From Pseudomonas sp. AKS31 (GTDB lineage: Bacteria > Pseudomonadota > Gammaproteobacteria > Pseudomonadales > Pseudomonadaceae), in NCBI RefSeq assembly GCF_023634765.1, contig NZ_JAMLFX010000001.1, forward strand, positions 909,982-973,981: DNA of 64,000 nt, in the 5' to 3' direction. The notes under the pieces were generated by a model. It was not told the origin of the DNA. It worked only from the letters and a program-made list of their open reading frames with translations, and did not search any database. A program made the translations under genes and the position numbers. Positions 45,025 through 54,455 of the stretch are shown here, one piece after another. The first letter of the stretch is position 1; every line of letters begins with the position of its first letter.

Positions 45025-45951
45025 ATGATTGGCATAAAAAGCATTGCGAGCTACGTTCCTGTAGCCGGCGTGGACAATTACGCACAAGGTGCAAAATTCG
45101 AGAAGGATGAAGAATTCATCCTTGGCAAGATCGGTTCGGCGTTCCTGCCGCGCAAAGACGCTGAACAAGAAACCTCCGATCTGTGCGTGGAAGCGGCCAA
45201 TGCGCTGTTTGCCAGCAACCCGGATCTGAAACGTGAATCGATCGACGCGTTGATCGTCGTCACCCAGAACGGTGACGAAGAAGGCTTGCCACACACCGCT
45301 GCGATCGTGCAGGACAAACTCGGTCTGCCAACCAACGTGGCCGCCTTCGACATTTCCCTGGGCTGCTCCGGTTACGTCTACGGCATTTACGCGATCAAGG
45401 GCTTCATGGAAGCCGCCGGCCTGAAGAACGGCCTGCTGATCACCGCTGATCCGTATTCGAAAATCGTCGATCCGGAAGACCGCAACACCACCATGCTGTT
45501 TGGCGATGCCGCTACCGCTACGTGGATGGGTGAAGATCCGACCTGGGCGCTGGGCAAGGCCAAGTTCGGTACCGACGGTTCCGGCGCACCGCATTTGAAA
45601 GTCACCGATGGCGTGTTCTTCATGAACGGTCGTCAGGTCTTCAACTTCGCCCTGCTCAAAGTCCCGGCGCACTTGCACGAACTGCTGGATGATTCAGGTC
45701 TCAAGGCTGACGACATCGATGCGTTCTGCATTCACCAGGGCAGTGCGGCAATTGTCGATGCCGTGGCGCGGCGCTTTGAAGGCGAGCCCGAGAAGTTCAT
45801 CAAGGACATGGTCGAGACCGGCAATACCGTGTCGTCGAGCATTCCGTTGCTACTGGAAAAACACGTCATCGATTCCGATTGGCAGCGTATTGCTCTGAGC
45901 GGTTTTGGTGTCGGTCTGTCGTGGGGCTCGGCGATCATCTATCGCCCTTGA
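45025..45951 (+). CDS. 3-oxoacyl-ACP synthase III-like (FabH family) enzyme of the glycosylation island
   Basis: 308 residues from ATG 45025. The KAS III triad is complete: Cys in ISLGCSGYVYG (about residue 118), His in FCIHQGSAAIV (about 235), and Asn in ETGNTVSSSIP (about 265). No acyl carrier protein or other fatty acid genes are adjacent, so this is not the housekeeping locus. Similar enzymes occur in Pseudomonas flagellar glycosylation islands, where a short acyl group decorates the glycan amine. It stands between pseI and the MAF gene with its own terminator. Confidence 0.85.
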   Translation: MIGIKSIASYVPVAGVDNYAQGAKFEKDEEFILGKIGSAFLPRKDAEQETSDLCVEAANALFASNPDLKRESIDALIVVTQNGDEEGLPHTAAIVQDKLGLPTNVAAFDISLGCSGYVYGIYAIKGFMEAAGLKNGLLITADPYSKIVDPEDRNTTMLFGDAATATWMGEDPTWALGKAKFGTDGSGAPHLKVTDGVFFMNGRQVFNFALLKVPAHLHELLDDSGLKADDIDAFCIHQGSAAIVDAVARRFEGEPEKFIKDMVETGNTVSSSIPLLLEKHVIDSDWQRIALSGFGVGLSWGSAIIYRP

Positions 45952-45976
45952 GCCAGAGCAAAAACGGCGGATACAA

Positions 45977-46014
45977 AAATAGCGTTCAAGGTTAACCTTG
46001 AGCGCTATTTTTTT
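45977..46014 (+). terminator. Terminator after the FabH-like gene
   Basis: AAATAGCG and CGCTATTT form the base of a hairpin whose upper part is TCAAGG/CCTTGA around a TTAA loop, followed by T residues. It lies 25 bases before the MAF gene, so that gene depends on read-through or its own promoter. Confidence 0.85.
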
Positions 46015-46038
46015 GCCTGAAACGGAGCGCGAGGCGCC

Positions 46039-47328
46039 ATGAGCGAGTTTTTTCAAGCCAATGCCGAGGTGTTGCAACGGCGCTGGCCGGCGCTGTTCGA
46101 GCGACTGATAGCGGAAGACAGTGCGGCCGTCCCTGCTCAACTGGTTGAGGGGCTAGGCTCGACGCTGAGCATCAACGGCATTCAACTCACCAGTCGTCAC
46201 GATCGCCTCCATGAAGCACAGATTCAGGCGACCAGTCTGCCCGACAAGGCGCAATTGCACGTCTATGGCACCGGCCTCGGCGATTTGCCCGCTGTGCTAC
46301 TTGAGCGCGCCGGGCTGCAACGCTTGTACGTGCACATCCTCAATGGCGCGCTGTTTGCGCTGGTGGTGCAACTGCTCGATCAGCGTCAGTGGCTGGAAGA
46401 TCCGCGCGTTGAGTTGTTCTACGCCGGCGATCATCAAGATTTTTTCACGCCGTTTTTTGCGCTGCCCGCCGAGATGCTGCTGGCCGACGACTTCAATGCG
46501 AAGATCCGTGATCGGCTGGTCAATGAAGTCCATCTGGCGTTCAACAATCGCGAATTCGATGCGCAGTCGCCGTTCATTCAGCAGCGCTTGCAGGACTGCC
46601 TGCCGGTACTGCTCGGTGATGAAGATGTGGCGCAGTTGTTCGGTACCTGCACCGATCGCGAGATCTACGTGATCGGTACCGGGCCGACTCTGGAGGGGCA
46701 CTTTGAGCGATTGGCAGCGCTTCGGACCCAGGTTCAGCGCCCGCTGCTCATCTGTGTCGACACGGCGTATCGGCCGTTGATCGAGCACGGGATCGTCCCG
46801 GATCTGGTGGTGACCATTGATCAGCGCATCAGCTTCCGTCATCTGCCGTCCGAGGCGTCCGACGGAATTGCGCTGGTGTATCTGCCCATGAGCGATCCCG
46901 AAGTTCTGCGGGCCTGGAAGGGCAAGCGCTATGGCGGTTACTCGGCCAGTCCGGTGTACGCCGGGTTGCGTGAACAGCATCCGCGCGCACTGCTCCACGT
47001 CGGCGGCAGCGTGATTCATCCGGCGGTGGATCTGGCGGTAAAAATGGGCGCGACCCGCATCACCCTGTTTGGCGCCGATTTCGCCTTCCCGATGAACAAG
47101 ACTCACGCCGGCTGGAGCGATGGCGATCTGGGGCCGGGGGTTGATCAGGCGCGGCACTGGGTGCGCGACGGGCATGGGCAGCGGGTCAGTACCCAGCTCA
47201 ACTTCCGTGGTTATCTGTGTGTGCTGGAGCGCTACATCGCTGCGCATCCGCACGTTGAGTTTTTCAACAGCAGCAGGGCAGGCGCGCTGATCGCCGGGAC
47301 GCAATTCAATCAGGAGTTTGTGCAATGA
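46039..47328 (+). CDS. MAF/DUF115-type flagellin glycosyltransferase
   Basis: 429 residues. The central DUF115/MptE-like domain is at about 210-370: YVIGTGPTLEGHFERL, then VVTIDQRISF, then LFGADFAFPMNKTHAG. MAF proteins transfer pseudaminic or legionaminic acid to Ser/Thr of flagellin. The protein is at the short end of the family. The location, downstream of pse genes and two genes before fliC, fits exactly. It overlaps the next small gene (ATGA). Confidence 0.88.
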   Translation: MSEFFQANAEVLQRRWPALFERLIAEDSAAVPAQLVEGLGSTLSINGIQLTSRHDRLHEAQIQATSLPDKAQLHVYGTGLGDLPAVLLERAGLQRLYVHILNGALFALVVQLLDQRQWLEDPRVELFYAGDHQDFFTPFFALPAEMLLADDFNAKIRDRLVNEVHLAFNNREFDAQSPFIQQRLQDCLPVLLGDEDVAQLFGTCTDREIYVIGTGPTLEGHFERLAALRTQVQRPLLICVDTAYRPLIEHGIVPDLVVTIDQRISFRHLPSEASDGIALVYLPMSDPEVLRAWKGKRYGGYSASPVYAGLREQHPRALLHVGGSVIHPAVDLAVKMGATRITLFGADFAFPMNKTHAGWSDGDLGPGVDQARHWVRDGHGQRVSTQLNFRGYLCVLERYIAAHPHVEFFNSSRAGALIAGTQFNQEFVQ

Positions 47329-47591
47329 CGGCGATGAAAAAGTGCATCGGTGAATGCTGTCAGTGTGCAGGTCTGTTTCGGCTGGGGCGGGATGTCGAGG
47401 CAGCGCTGAGCATGGTCGATGTATTCGAAGGTGCCCAGCAGTTGCTGCTATCGGGGTCTGCGGATGTCCAGCAGAGGTGGGCGCAGGTGCTCTCGCAAAT
47501 GTTCGATTGTCAGGAGCGCCATGACTGGTTGGGGCTGGCTGATTACATGGAATACGAATTGATCGGGTTGCTGGAAAGTGTACCGGCCTGA
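47325..47591 (+). CDS. 88-residue hypothetical protein between maf and fliC
   Basis: The ATG overlaps the stop of the MAF gene, so the two are coupled. The N terminus is Cys-rich (CIGECCQCAG), the rest amphipathic helices (QQRWAQVLSQMFDCQERHDW, ADYMEYELIGLL). The helical half recalls small flagellar chaperones, but I do not recognise a family. A role in flagellin handling or glycosylation is inferred from position only. Confidence 0.75.
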   Translation: MTAMKKCIGECCQCAGLFRLGRDVEAALSMVDVFEGAQQLLLSGSADVQQRWAQVLSQMFDCQERHDWLGLADYMEYELIGLLESVPA

Positions 47592-47725
47592 GCAGGCCGA
47601 CAGCACTGGCCCGCAGGTTTGCGCCGCAGTCGGTTTTATGACGTCATTTTTTCGCGGCTGACGTACTGCTAAGTCATTGTTTTCTCGGGGGTGGCAGGGT
47701 GATGGCAAATTTTTTTCAAAAAGCC

Positions 47726-47753
47726 CTCAAGCAACCTGCAAACCCGACGATAA
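47726..47753 (+). promoter_or_regulatory. Sigma-28 (FliA) promoter of fliC
   Basis: TCAAGCAA, 11 bases, then GACGATAA matches TAAAGTTT-N11-GCCGATAA, the FliA consensus. It ends 80 bases before the fliC ATG, as expected for a late flagellar gene. Confidence 0.8.
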
Positions 47754-47833
47754 CTATTACGAAGGTTCTCTAGGCCATACCCGGCGGTTGCCAGGGCCGG
47801 AAGCCGCAGTACCCAACCAACGAGGAATTCGTC

Positions 47834-48685
47834 ATGGCTTTAACAGTAAACACCAACACCACGTCGTTGAACGTTCAGAAGAACCTGAACCGCGCTTCCG
47901 ACGCTCTGTCGACTTCGATGCAGCGCCTGTCTTCCGGCCTGAAAATCAACAGCGCTAAAGACGACGCCGCTGGCCTGCAGATCTCGAACCGTATGTCCTC
48001 GCAGATCCGTGGTAACACCCAAGCCATCCAGAACGCCAACGACGGTATCTCCGTTGCCCAGACCGCTGAAGGCGCTCTGCAAGCTACTACCGACATTCTG
48101 CAGCGTATGCGTGAACTGGCTGTTAAAGCACGTAACGGTACCAACGGCACTGCTGACCAGACCGCTACCAACGCTGAATTCGCTCAGATGTCCGACGAGA
48201 TCACTCGTATCTCGGCTTCGACCAACCTGAACGGCAAAAACCTGCTGGACGGTTCGGCTGGTACTGTGACCCTGCAAGTGGGCGCAAACACCGGTTCGGC
48301 TAACCACATCGACCTGGTACTGAGCTCCAAGTTCGACGCAGTAAGCCTGTCGGTAGGTAGCGGTACTCTGTCCCTGACCGGTGCTACCGTAACTGGCGCT
48401 TCGCAGAACATCGACAACGCGATCACCGCGATCGACGCTGCAATCGCTGCCATCGGTGCAACCCGCGCCAGCCTGGGTGCTTCGCAAAACCGTCTGACCA
48501 GCACCATCCAGAACTTGCAGAACATCACTGAAAACACCACTGCTGCACAAGGTCGCGTACAAGATACCGACTTCGCCGCAGAGACTGCTAACCTGACCAA
48601 GCAGCAAACCCTGCAACAGGCTTCGACCTCGGTTCTGGCTCAAGCCAACCAACTGCCTTCCGCTGTACTGAAGCTGCTTCAGTAA
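47834..48685 (+). CDS. fliC: Flagellin FliC
   Basis: 283 residues, the short flagellin type. N-terminal D0/D1 (VNTNTTSLNVQKNLNRAS, MQRLSSGLKINSAKDDAAGL) and C-terminal D1/D0 (TLQQASTSVLAQANQLPSAV) are well conserved. The central region (about 120-200) is short and rich in Ser and Thr, where glycans are attached in related species. AGGAATT precedes the ATG. Sigma-28 promoter upstream, terminator downstream. Confidence 0.98.
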   Translation: MALTVNTNTTSLNVQKNLNRASDALSTSMQRLSSGLKINSAKDDAAGLQISNRMSSQIRGNTQAIQNANDGISVAQTAEGALQATTDILQRMRELAVKARNGTNGTADQTATNAEFAQMSDEITRISASTNLNGKNLLDGSAGTVTLQVGANTGSANHIDLVLSSKFDAVSLSVGSGTLSLTGATVTGASQNIDNAITAIDAAIAAIGATRASLGASQNRLTSTIQNLQNITENTTAAQGRVQDTDFAAETANLTKQQTLQQASTSVLAQANQLPSAVLKLLQ

Positions 48686-48701
48686 TTTCGGATCGAGTTT
48701 G

Positions 48702-48739
48702 GGCGGGGGAGTGCGCTGGTCGCGCTCTCTCGCCTTTTT
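48702..48739 (+). terminator. Terminator after fliC
   Basis: GGCG...AGTGCGC and GCGCTCT...CGCC form an imperfect long stem with a TGGTC loop, followed by five T residues, 16 bases after the fliC stop. Confidence 0.75.
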
Positions 48740-48758
48740 ACGTTAAGAGGTGATGGGC

Positions 48759-49115
48759 ATGGACATGAGCGTGAAGCTTAACGTGTCTTATCCGGCTCCC
48801 AAGCCAGTAACGCCGGTTGCTGACAAACCGTCAGACACGCCTAAAGTTGCCAAGACTGAAGCGCCGGTCGCTGCGAAGAGTCAGGATTCGGACGACGCCA
48901 AATTGAAATTGGCGGTGCAGGAGATCGAAAAGTTTGTCCAGTCGATCAAGCGCAATCTGGAGTTCTCGATCGATGAGCATTCCGGGAAGGTCATCGTCAA
49001 GGTGATCGCAAGCGAGACGGGTGAGGTCGTTCGACAGATTCCCTCCGCCGAAGCCTTGAAGCTGGCAGACAGTCTGGCCAATGCCAGTCACGTATTGTTC
49101 GACGCGAAAGTCTGA
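48759..49115 (+). CDS. flaG: FlaG family flagellar protein
   Basis: 118 residues. I chose the ATG at 48759 because AAGAGG lies 8 bases upstream; earlier in-frame starts are too close to it. The first 45 residues are Pro/Lys/Ala-rich and probably disordered. The C-terminal half (KFVQSIKRNLEFSIDEHSGK, VRQIPSAEALKLAD) is the FlaG domain, linked with filament length. It lies in the usual place between fliC and fliD. Confidence 0.92.
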   Translation: MDMSVKLNVSYPAPKPVTPVADKPSDTPKVAKTEAPVAAKSQDSDDAKLKLAVQEIEKFVQSIKRNLEFSIDEHSGKVIVKVIASETGEVVRQIPSAEALKLADSLANASHVLFDAKV

Positions 49116-49197
49116 TAGCTGGCATGAATAGTGTTTGTTCGTTCCCAAGACGCTGGTAACGGTCAAAAGAATGGCAACAATCTGAAGGGAGATGCAC

Positions 49198-50652
49198 ATG
49201 GCAAGTCCAATTCTACCGGGTTCCGGACTGGGTTCCGGTCTGGACATCGGCGCGATCGTCACCGCGCTGGTCAACGCCGACAAGTCTGCCAAGCAGACGC
49301 AGATCGATTCTGCGACCAAAACCAACACGCTGAAGATTTCCGGTGTCGGTTCGTTGAAGAGTGCGCTGACCGCATTCCAGACGGCGATGACCAACCTGAG
49401 CAGCAAGACCAATCCTGCGTTTGCCGGCTTCACGGCGACCTCGGGCAACACGGATATCCTCAGCGCCACGTCCGACAGCACGGCGGTTGCGGGAAAATAC
49501 AACGTGGTGGTGAACAAGCTGGCCACGGGCTCGAAAATTGCCAGTGCCTCTTTCGCCGGCGGCGCCGCCAGTGCCATTCCGAGTGGTACCCTGAAAATCA
49601 GTCAGAATGGCACTGATTACAACGTAGACATTCCGGCCAATGCCACCTTGCAGACTACCCGTGACGCCATCAACAAGGCGCAGGGCAGCAACGGCATTTC
49701 CGCCAACATCGTGACCGACAGCTCCGGGTCTTCGCGCCTGGTGATCAGTTCGAGCAAGACCGGCGCAGGTTCTGACATGACCGTCAGCGGTATTGCCGGC
49801 CTGGAAATCGATGGTACTCAGCCGATGGGCAGCAGTCCGGCAGCAGGCGCTTCGGGCGCCGTCAACGGCGTTGCGCAAAACGCCGAGCTGACCATCGACG
49901 GCCTGACAGTGACCAGCAAGAGCAACACGGTGAGCGGCGCAATCAGCGGTCTGACGCTGAATCTCACGTCGGTCACGCCAACCAATGGCGCACCTACTGT
50001 TGTCAGCGTTGATGCCAACACCAAAGGGTTGCAGACATCGATCCAGTCGTTTGTCGACGCTTACAACACGCTGAAGACGACCATCGATACCCTGTCCAAG
50101 GCGACACCGGACGAAGATGGCAAGCTGACTGTGCAGGCCGCATTCACGGGCGACTCGCTGCCGCGTTCGCTGATTGCCGATATTCGTAGTCAGTTGACGG
50201 CCCCGGGTGCCGGTGGTCCGCTGTCTGTGCTGTCGCAGTTGGGTGTGATGACCGACCGCAACAACGGTAACCTGACCTTTGATACAGCGGCGTTCAACAA
50301 GACTATGGATCAGCCGGGCATGACTGGCCAGGTTCAGCAGTTGTTCACCGGAACCAACGACACCAATGGTCTGCTGGCGCGGATGAAAAAGGCGGTTGAT
50401 CCGTACCTCAATGCTCCGGCGGGCAGTAAGGTTACCAGCGGTTTGCTTGATCAGCGTCTGACCATTCTCAATAACAACACGCGCACCCTCACCAACCAGC
50501 AGCTGGCGCTGGACTTGCGTGTCGCCAACCTGACCAAGACGTTGACTGCCAAGTACAACGCCATGGACTTGCTGGTAGGGCAGATGAAGGCTACGGCGAG
50601 CAACATTACGTCGTTCTTCAGCTCGCTGAACGCTCAGCAGTCCGCGAAGTAA
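49198..50652 (+). CDS. fliD: Flagellar filament cap protein FliD (HAP2)
   Basis: 484 residues from ATG 49198, which has GAAGGGAG 7 bases upstream. The N terminus ILPGSGLGSGLDIGAIVTAL and the C-terminal coiled coil (LRVANLTKTLTAKYNAMDLL) are diagnostic. It caps the filament and promotes flagellin folding. The variable middle is Ser/Thr-rich. A terminator follows, so fliS may have a separate promoter. Confidence 0.96.
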   Translation: MASPILPGSGLGSGLDIGAIVTALVNADKSAKQTQIDSATKTNTLKISGVGSLKSALTAFQTAMTNLSSKTNPAFAGFTATSGNTDILSATSDSTAVAGKYNVVVNKLATGSKIASASFAGGAASAIPSGTLKISQNGTDYNVDIPANATLQTTRDAINKAQGSNGISANIVTDSSGSSRLVISSSKTGAGSDMTVSGIAGLEIDGTQPMGSSPAAGASGAVNGVAQNAELTIDGLTVTSKSNTVSGAISGLTLNLTSVTPTNGAPTVVSVDANTKGLQTSIQSFVDAYNTLKTTIDTLSKATPDEDGKLTVQAAFTGDSLPRSLIADIRSQLTAPGAGGPLSVLSQLGVMTDRNNGNLTFDTAAFNKTMDQPGMTGQVQQLFTGTNDTNGLLARMKKAVDPYLNAPAGSKVTSGLLDQRLTILNNNTRTLTNQQLALDLRVANLTKTLTAKYNAMDLLVGQMKATASNITSFFSSLNAQQSAK

Positions 50653-50664
50653 CAGGCGGACACG

Positions 50665-50708
50665 ACAAAAACCCGGCTACGCTTTATCGGCGTGCGCCGG
50701 GTTTTTGT
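50665..50708 (+). terminator. Terminator after fliD
   Basis: ACAAAAACCCGGC at 50665-50677 pairs with GCCGGGTTTTTGT at 50696-50708, a 13-bp stem with T residues on both strands. Confidence 0.92.
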
Positions 50709-50781
50709 CTTTTGATCTAAAGTTCTGTGATTCGTTGGCGATACACTGGTTATACGAGTCATTGTGGCAATGAGGTAGAAC

Positions 50782-51180
50782 ATGAATCCGATGTTAGCCC
50801 TTCGGCAGTATCAGAAAGTCGGCGCACACGCCCAGACATCCGAGGCGAGCCCGCACCGTCTGGTGCAAATGTTGATGGAAGGTGGACTGGCCCGAATCGC
50901 TCAGGCCAAAGGCGCCATCGAGCGCAAGGACATTCCTGGCAAATGCACTTCGATCAGCAAGGCGATCGGCATTGTCAGCGGTCTGCGTGAAGGCCTTGAT
51001 CTGGAAAACAGCGCAGATACCCTGGCTGATCTGGATGGGTTGTATATCTACATGATGAAGCGCCTCGCCGAGGCGAACATCAGCAGCGACCCGCGCATTC
51101 TTGATGAGGTTGCCGGCTTGCTGAGCACGGTCAAGGAAGGCTGGGATGCTATTGCCCCTGTGCCTGCTCCGCAGTTCTGA
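50782..51180 (+). CDS. fliS: Flagellin export chaperone FliS
   Basis: 132 residues. MLALRQYQKVGAHAQTSEAS and PHRLVQMLMEGGLARIAQAK are the FliS signature, followed by the LDGLYIYMMKRLAEANI helix. FliS binds the flagellin C terminus in the cytoplasm and prevents early assembly. It lies 11 bases before the fliT-like gene. Confidence 0.95.
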   Translation: MNPMLALRQYQKVGAHAQTSEASPHRLVQMLMEGGLARIAQAKGAIERKDIPGKCTSISKAIGIVSGLREGLDLENSADTLADLDGLYIYMMKRLAEANISSDPRILDEVAGLLSTVKEGWDAIAPVPAPQF

Positions 51181-51191
51181 AGGAGATCGTC

Positions 51192-51488
51192 ATGAGTCTT
51201 GTATTGCAGCGAATCGCCGATACCCGAGAAGCGTTGGTCAGTGCCCTGGCCGAGCGCAATTGGGAAGCCATTGGCGAGCTGGATCTGGCTTGCCGTTCCT
51301 GCATGGAAGACGTCATGGCTGAGGCTGCACTGGATGAAGTCGCATTGCGCGACAACCTTGAGGAGTTGCTCCACGTCTACAAAGACCTTCTTGAGGTGGC
51401 CATGGGTGAGCGGCAAGCGATAGCCAACGAGATGTCGCAGATCACCCAAGCGCAAAAGGCGGCAAAGGTTTACCATCTGTTTGGTTAA
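51192..51488 (+). CDS. FliT-like flagellar chaperone
   Basis: 98 residues, all-helical (MSLVLQRIADTREALVSALA, EELLHVYKDLLEVAMGERQ). Size and place after fliS fit FliT, the FliD chaperone; in Pseudomonas aeruginosa the equivalent position is occupied by fleP. The sequence is weakly conserved, so naming is by context. AAGGAGA precedes the ATG. Confidence 0.78.
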   Translation: MSLVLQRIADTREALVSALAERNWEAIGELDLACRSCMEDVMAEAALDEVALRDNLEELLHVYKDLLEVAMGERQAIANEMSQITQAQKAAKVYHLFG

Positions 51489-51660
51489 TTGACCTCCAGT
51501 TAATCCAGGCATGTGCGCCATAAATTTGACTGTGCACGGTTTTTTGACTTAACTAGTGGCTGTTTTCAGATTTCAGGCGTCTACAGGCACATGGTGTCCT
51601 GCAAGCGTCTCGCTTGCCCCTAATTTCGGGCATTGAGTTGACTAGGGAAGTTGCTATTGC

Positions 51661-53136
51661 ATGTGGCGTGAAACCAAAATTCTGCTGATCGATGACGATA
51701 GCGTCCGCCGCCGCGACCTGGCGGTGATTCTAAATTTTCTCGGCGAAGAAAATTTACCCTGCGGCAGCCATGACTGGCAGCAGGCAGTCGGCTCTTTGTC
51801 GTCTAGTCGTGAGGTCATTTGCGTACTGATCGGGACCGTTAATGCTCCTGGTGCGCTTTTGGGCTTGTTAAAGACACTCTCGACCTGGGATGAGTTCCTT
51901 CCGGTTTTGTTAATGGGCGATAATTCTTCCGTTGACCTGCCTGAAGACCAGCGTCGCCGAGTGCTTTCGACCCTCGAAATGCCACCCAGCTACAGCAAAT
52001 TGCTCGATTCGCTGCACCGTGCCCAGGTCTACCGCGAGATGTACGACCAGGCCCGCGAGCGCGGGCGTCATCGCGAACCCAACCTGTTCCGCAGCCTTGT
52101 CGGCACCAGTCGTGCGATCCAGCACGTGCGCCAGATGATGCAGCAAGTGGCCGACACCGACGCCAGCGTGCTGATCCTCGGTGAGTCCGGCACTGGCAAG
52201 GAAGTGGTTGCGCGCAACCTGCATTACCATTCCAAGCGCCGCGACGCACCGTTCGTGCCGGTCAACTGCGGGGCGATCCCTGCTGAGCTGCTCGAAAGCG
52301 AACTGTTCGGCCATGAGAAGGGCGCCTTCACCGGCGCGATCACCAGCCGTGCGGGCCGTTTCGAACTGGCCAACGGCGGTACGCTGTTCCTCGACGAAAT
52401 CGGCGACATGCCGCTGCCGATGCAAGTCAAGCTGCTGCGCGTGCTGCAGGAGCGCACCTTCGAGCGCGTGGGCAGCAACAAGACCCAGAGCGTCGATGTG
52501 CGCATCATCGCCGCGACCCACAAGAATCTCGAAAGCATGATCGAGATCGGCACCTTCCGCGAAGACCTCTACTATCGCCTGAACGTGTTCCCGATCGAGA
52601 TGGCGCCGCTGCGTGAGCGCGTCGAAGACATTCCGTTGCTGATGAACGAACTGATTTCGCGCATGGAGCACGAGAAGCGCGGTTCGATCCGCTTCAACTC
52701 GGCGGCCATCATGTCGCTGTGCCGTCACGGCTGGCCGGGCAACGTCCGCGAGCTCGCCAACCTGGTGGAGCGCATGGCGATCATGCATCCGTACGGGGTG
52801 ATCGGCGTGGTCGAACTGCCGAAGAAATTCCGCTACGTCGACGACGAAGACGAGCAGATGGTCGACAGCCTGCGCAGCGATCTCGAAGAGCGCGTGGCGA
52901 TCAATGGCCATACGCCGGACTTCACCGCCAACGCCATGCTGCCGCCGGAAGGCCTGGACCTCAAAGACTACCTCGGTGGTCTGGAGCAGGGCCTGATTCA
53001 GCAGGCGCTGGACGATGCCAATGGCATTGTGGCGCGTGCGGCTGAACGTCTGCGTATCCGTCGTACCACCCTGGTCGAGAAGATGCGCAAGTACGGCATG
53101 AGCCGACGCGATGGAGATGAACAGGCGGAGGATTGA
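51661..53136 (+). CDS. fleQ: Flagellar master regulator FleQ
   Basis: 491 residues. Atypical receiver domain at about 5-120 ([20 protein letters not shown]). AAA+ domain at about 140-375 with Walker A GESGTGKE, intact GAFTGA sigma-54 loop and LFLDEIGDM Walker B. Fis-type HTH at about 450-485 ([20 protein letters not shown]). FleQ activates early flagellar genes with sigma-54 and responds to cyclic di-GMP in Pseudomonas. The intergenic region before it holds a hairpin (GCAAGCG-TCT-CGCTTGC, 51602-51618). Two tandem terminators follow. Confidence 0.96.
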   Translation: MWRETKILLIDDDSVRRRDLAVILNFLGEENLPCGSHDWQQAVGSLSSSREVICVLIGTVNAPGALLGLLKTLSTWDEFLPVLLMGDNSSVDLPEDQRRRVLSTLEMPPSYSKLLDSLHRAQVYREMYDQARERGRHREPNLFRSLVGTSRAIQHVRQMMQQVADTDASVLILGESGTGKEVVARNLHYHSKRRDAPFVPVNCGAIPAELLESELFGHEKGAFTGAITSRAGRFELANGGTLFLDEIGDMPLPMQVKLLRVLQERTFERVGSNKTQSVDVRIIAATHKNLESMIEIGTFREDLYYRLNVFPIEMAPLRERVEDIPLLMNELISRMEHEKRGSIRFNSAAIMSLCRHGWPGNVRELANLVERMAIMHPYGVIGVVELPKKFRYVDDEDEQMVDSLRSDLEERVAINGHTPDFTANAMLPPEGLDLKDYLGGLEQGLIQQALDDANGIVARAAERLRIRRTTLVEKMRKYGMSRRDGDEQAED

Positions 53137-53178
53137 CGCCTGTTTTTCAACTGCTTCATTTATAAGCAGTTTTTTTTA
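53121..53178 (+). terminator. Tandem terminators after fleQ
   Basis: The first hairpin, ACAGGCG/CGCCTGT followed by T residues, overlaps the fleQ stop (53121-53146). The second, AACTGCTT/AAGCAGTT plus eight T residues, spans 53149-53178 and abuts the sigma-54 promoter of fleS. Confidence 0.88.
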
Positions 53179-53193
53179 GGCACGGGTATTGCT
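53177..53193 (+). promoter_or_regulatory. Sigma-54 promoter of fleSR
   Basis: TAGGCACGGGTATTGCT has GG (53179-53180) and GC (53191-53192) ten bases apart and keeps GGCACG and TTGC of the consensus. It lies 54 bases before fleS, fitting activation by FleQ. Confidence 0.85.
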
Positions 53194-53246
53194 ACAGCCC
53201 TCGCAACGTTCCGTTTAACTGACGGTCAGCCAAGCGAGAAAGCACA

Positions 53247-54455
53247 ATGCCCCACGCCCAGATGTCTTCTGCCTCCAGTCCCGAGGGGCAGCCGTCCTCC
53301 GTAGAGCAGGCAAGCCGACAGGGCCTGGAGCAGGCATTCGAGCTGTTCAGCCAGATGTCCAGCCAACTGACGGACTCCTACAGCATGCTTGAAGCGCGGG
53401 TGACCGAGCTCAAGGGTGAACTCGCAGTCGTCAGTGCCCAGCGCATGCAGGAGCTGGCGGAAAAGGAACGCTTGGCCAACCGCCTGCAAAACCTCCTTGA
53501 CCTGTTGCCCGGTGGCGTCATCGTCATCGACGGTCATGGCATGGTGCGCGAAGCCAATCCGGCCGCCACCGAACTGCTCGGCCTGCCGCTTGAGGGCGAG
53601 TTGTGGCGCCATGTGATTGCGCGTTGCTTTGCCCCGCGTGAAGACGACGGTCATGAAATTTCCCTGAAAAATGGTCGACGCCTGTCGATTGCCACCCGCT
53701 CGCTGGACGCCGAGCCGGGGCAATTGGTGTTGCTCAACGACCTGACAGAAACCCGTCATCTGCAGGATCAACTGGCGCGTCACGAGCGTTTGTCCTCGCT
53801 GGGGCGCATGGTCGCTTCGCTGGCCCATCAGATCCGCACGCCGCTGTCCGCCGCTTTGCTCTACGCCAGTCATTTGACTGAGCAGGAATTACCGGTCGCC
53901 ACCCAGCAGCGTTTCGCCGGGCGCCTGAAAGAACGTCTACATGAACTCGAACACCAGGTGCGCGACATGCTGGTGTTCGCTCGCGGTGAGCTGCCGCTGA
54001 CCGATCGCCTCACCCCGAACACCTTGATGCAGGCACTGCAAGCGGCGGCACTGACGCACGTGCAGGATCTGCCCATCCGCTGGCAGTGCGACAGTCATGC
54101 CGGCGAGCTGCTGTGCAACCGCGACACGTTGGTCGGAGCGCTGTTGAACCTGATCGAAAACGCCATTCAGGCCAGTGCCGCCGACGTCCGCCTGAAAGTC
54201 CATTGCTACACCCGCGACAACAACCTGCATCTGAGTATCAGCGACAGTGGCAGCGGCATCGAGCCGGCGGTGCTGGCGCGGCTCGGCGAGCCATTTTTTA
54301 CCACCAAAGTCACCGGCACCGGTCTGGGCCTGACGGTGGTCAAGGCTGTGGCCCGGGCACATCAGGGAGAATTGCGGCTGCGTTCGCGAGTCGGGCGCGG
54401 CACATGCGCGCAGGTGATCCTGCCGCTGTTTTCCGCTGTACAGGGAGCTGAGTGA
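53247..54455 (+). CDS. fleS: Sensor histidine kinase FleS
   Basis: 402 residues, no membrane segments, hence cytoplasmic. A coiled-coil region (about 25-85) precedes a PAS domain (about 85-175, LLDLLPGGVIVIDGHGMVRE). The H-box is SLAHQIRTPLSAALLYASHL (about residue 193). The ATPase motifs NLIENAIQASA, DSGSGIE and GTGLGLTVVK follow. FleS phosphorylates FleR, encoded by the next gene with a GTGA overlap. The signal is unknown. Confidence 0.95.
   Translation: MPHAQMSSASSPEGQPSSVEQASRQGLEQAFELFSQMSSQLTDSYSMLEARVTELKGELAVVSAQRMQELAEKERLANRLQNLLDLLPGGVIVIDGHGMVREANPAATELLGLPLEGELWRHVIARCFAPREDDGHEISLKNGRRLSIATRSLDAEPGQLVLLNDLTETRHLQDQLARHERLSSLGRMVASLAHQIRTPLSAALLYASHLTEQELPVATQQRFAGRLKERLHELEHQVRDMLVFARGELPLTDRLTPNTLMQALQAAALTHVQDLPIRWQCDSHAGELLCNRDTLVGALLNLIENAIQASAADVRLKVHCYTRDNNLHLSISDSGSGIEPAVLARLGEPFFTTKVTGTGLGLTVVKAVARAHQGELRLRSRVGRGTCAQVILPLFSAVQGAE

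Noticed and set aside
49116..49150. Sigma-54-like element CTGGCATGAATAGTGT before fliD
   Set aside because: The spacing gives GG-N10-GT rather than GG-N10-GC, so the invariant -12 dinucleotide is missing.
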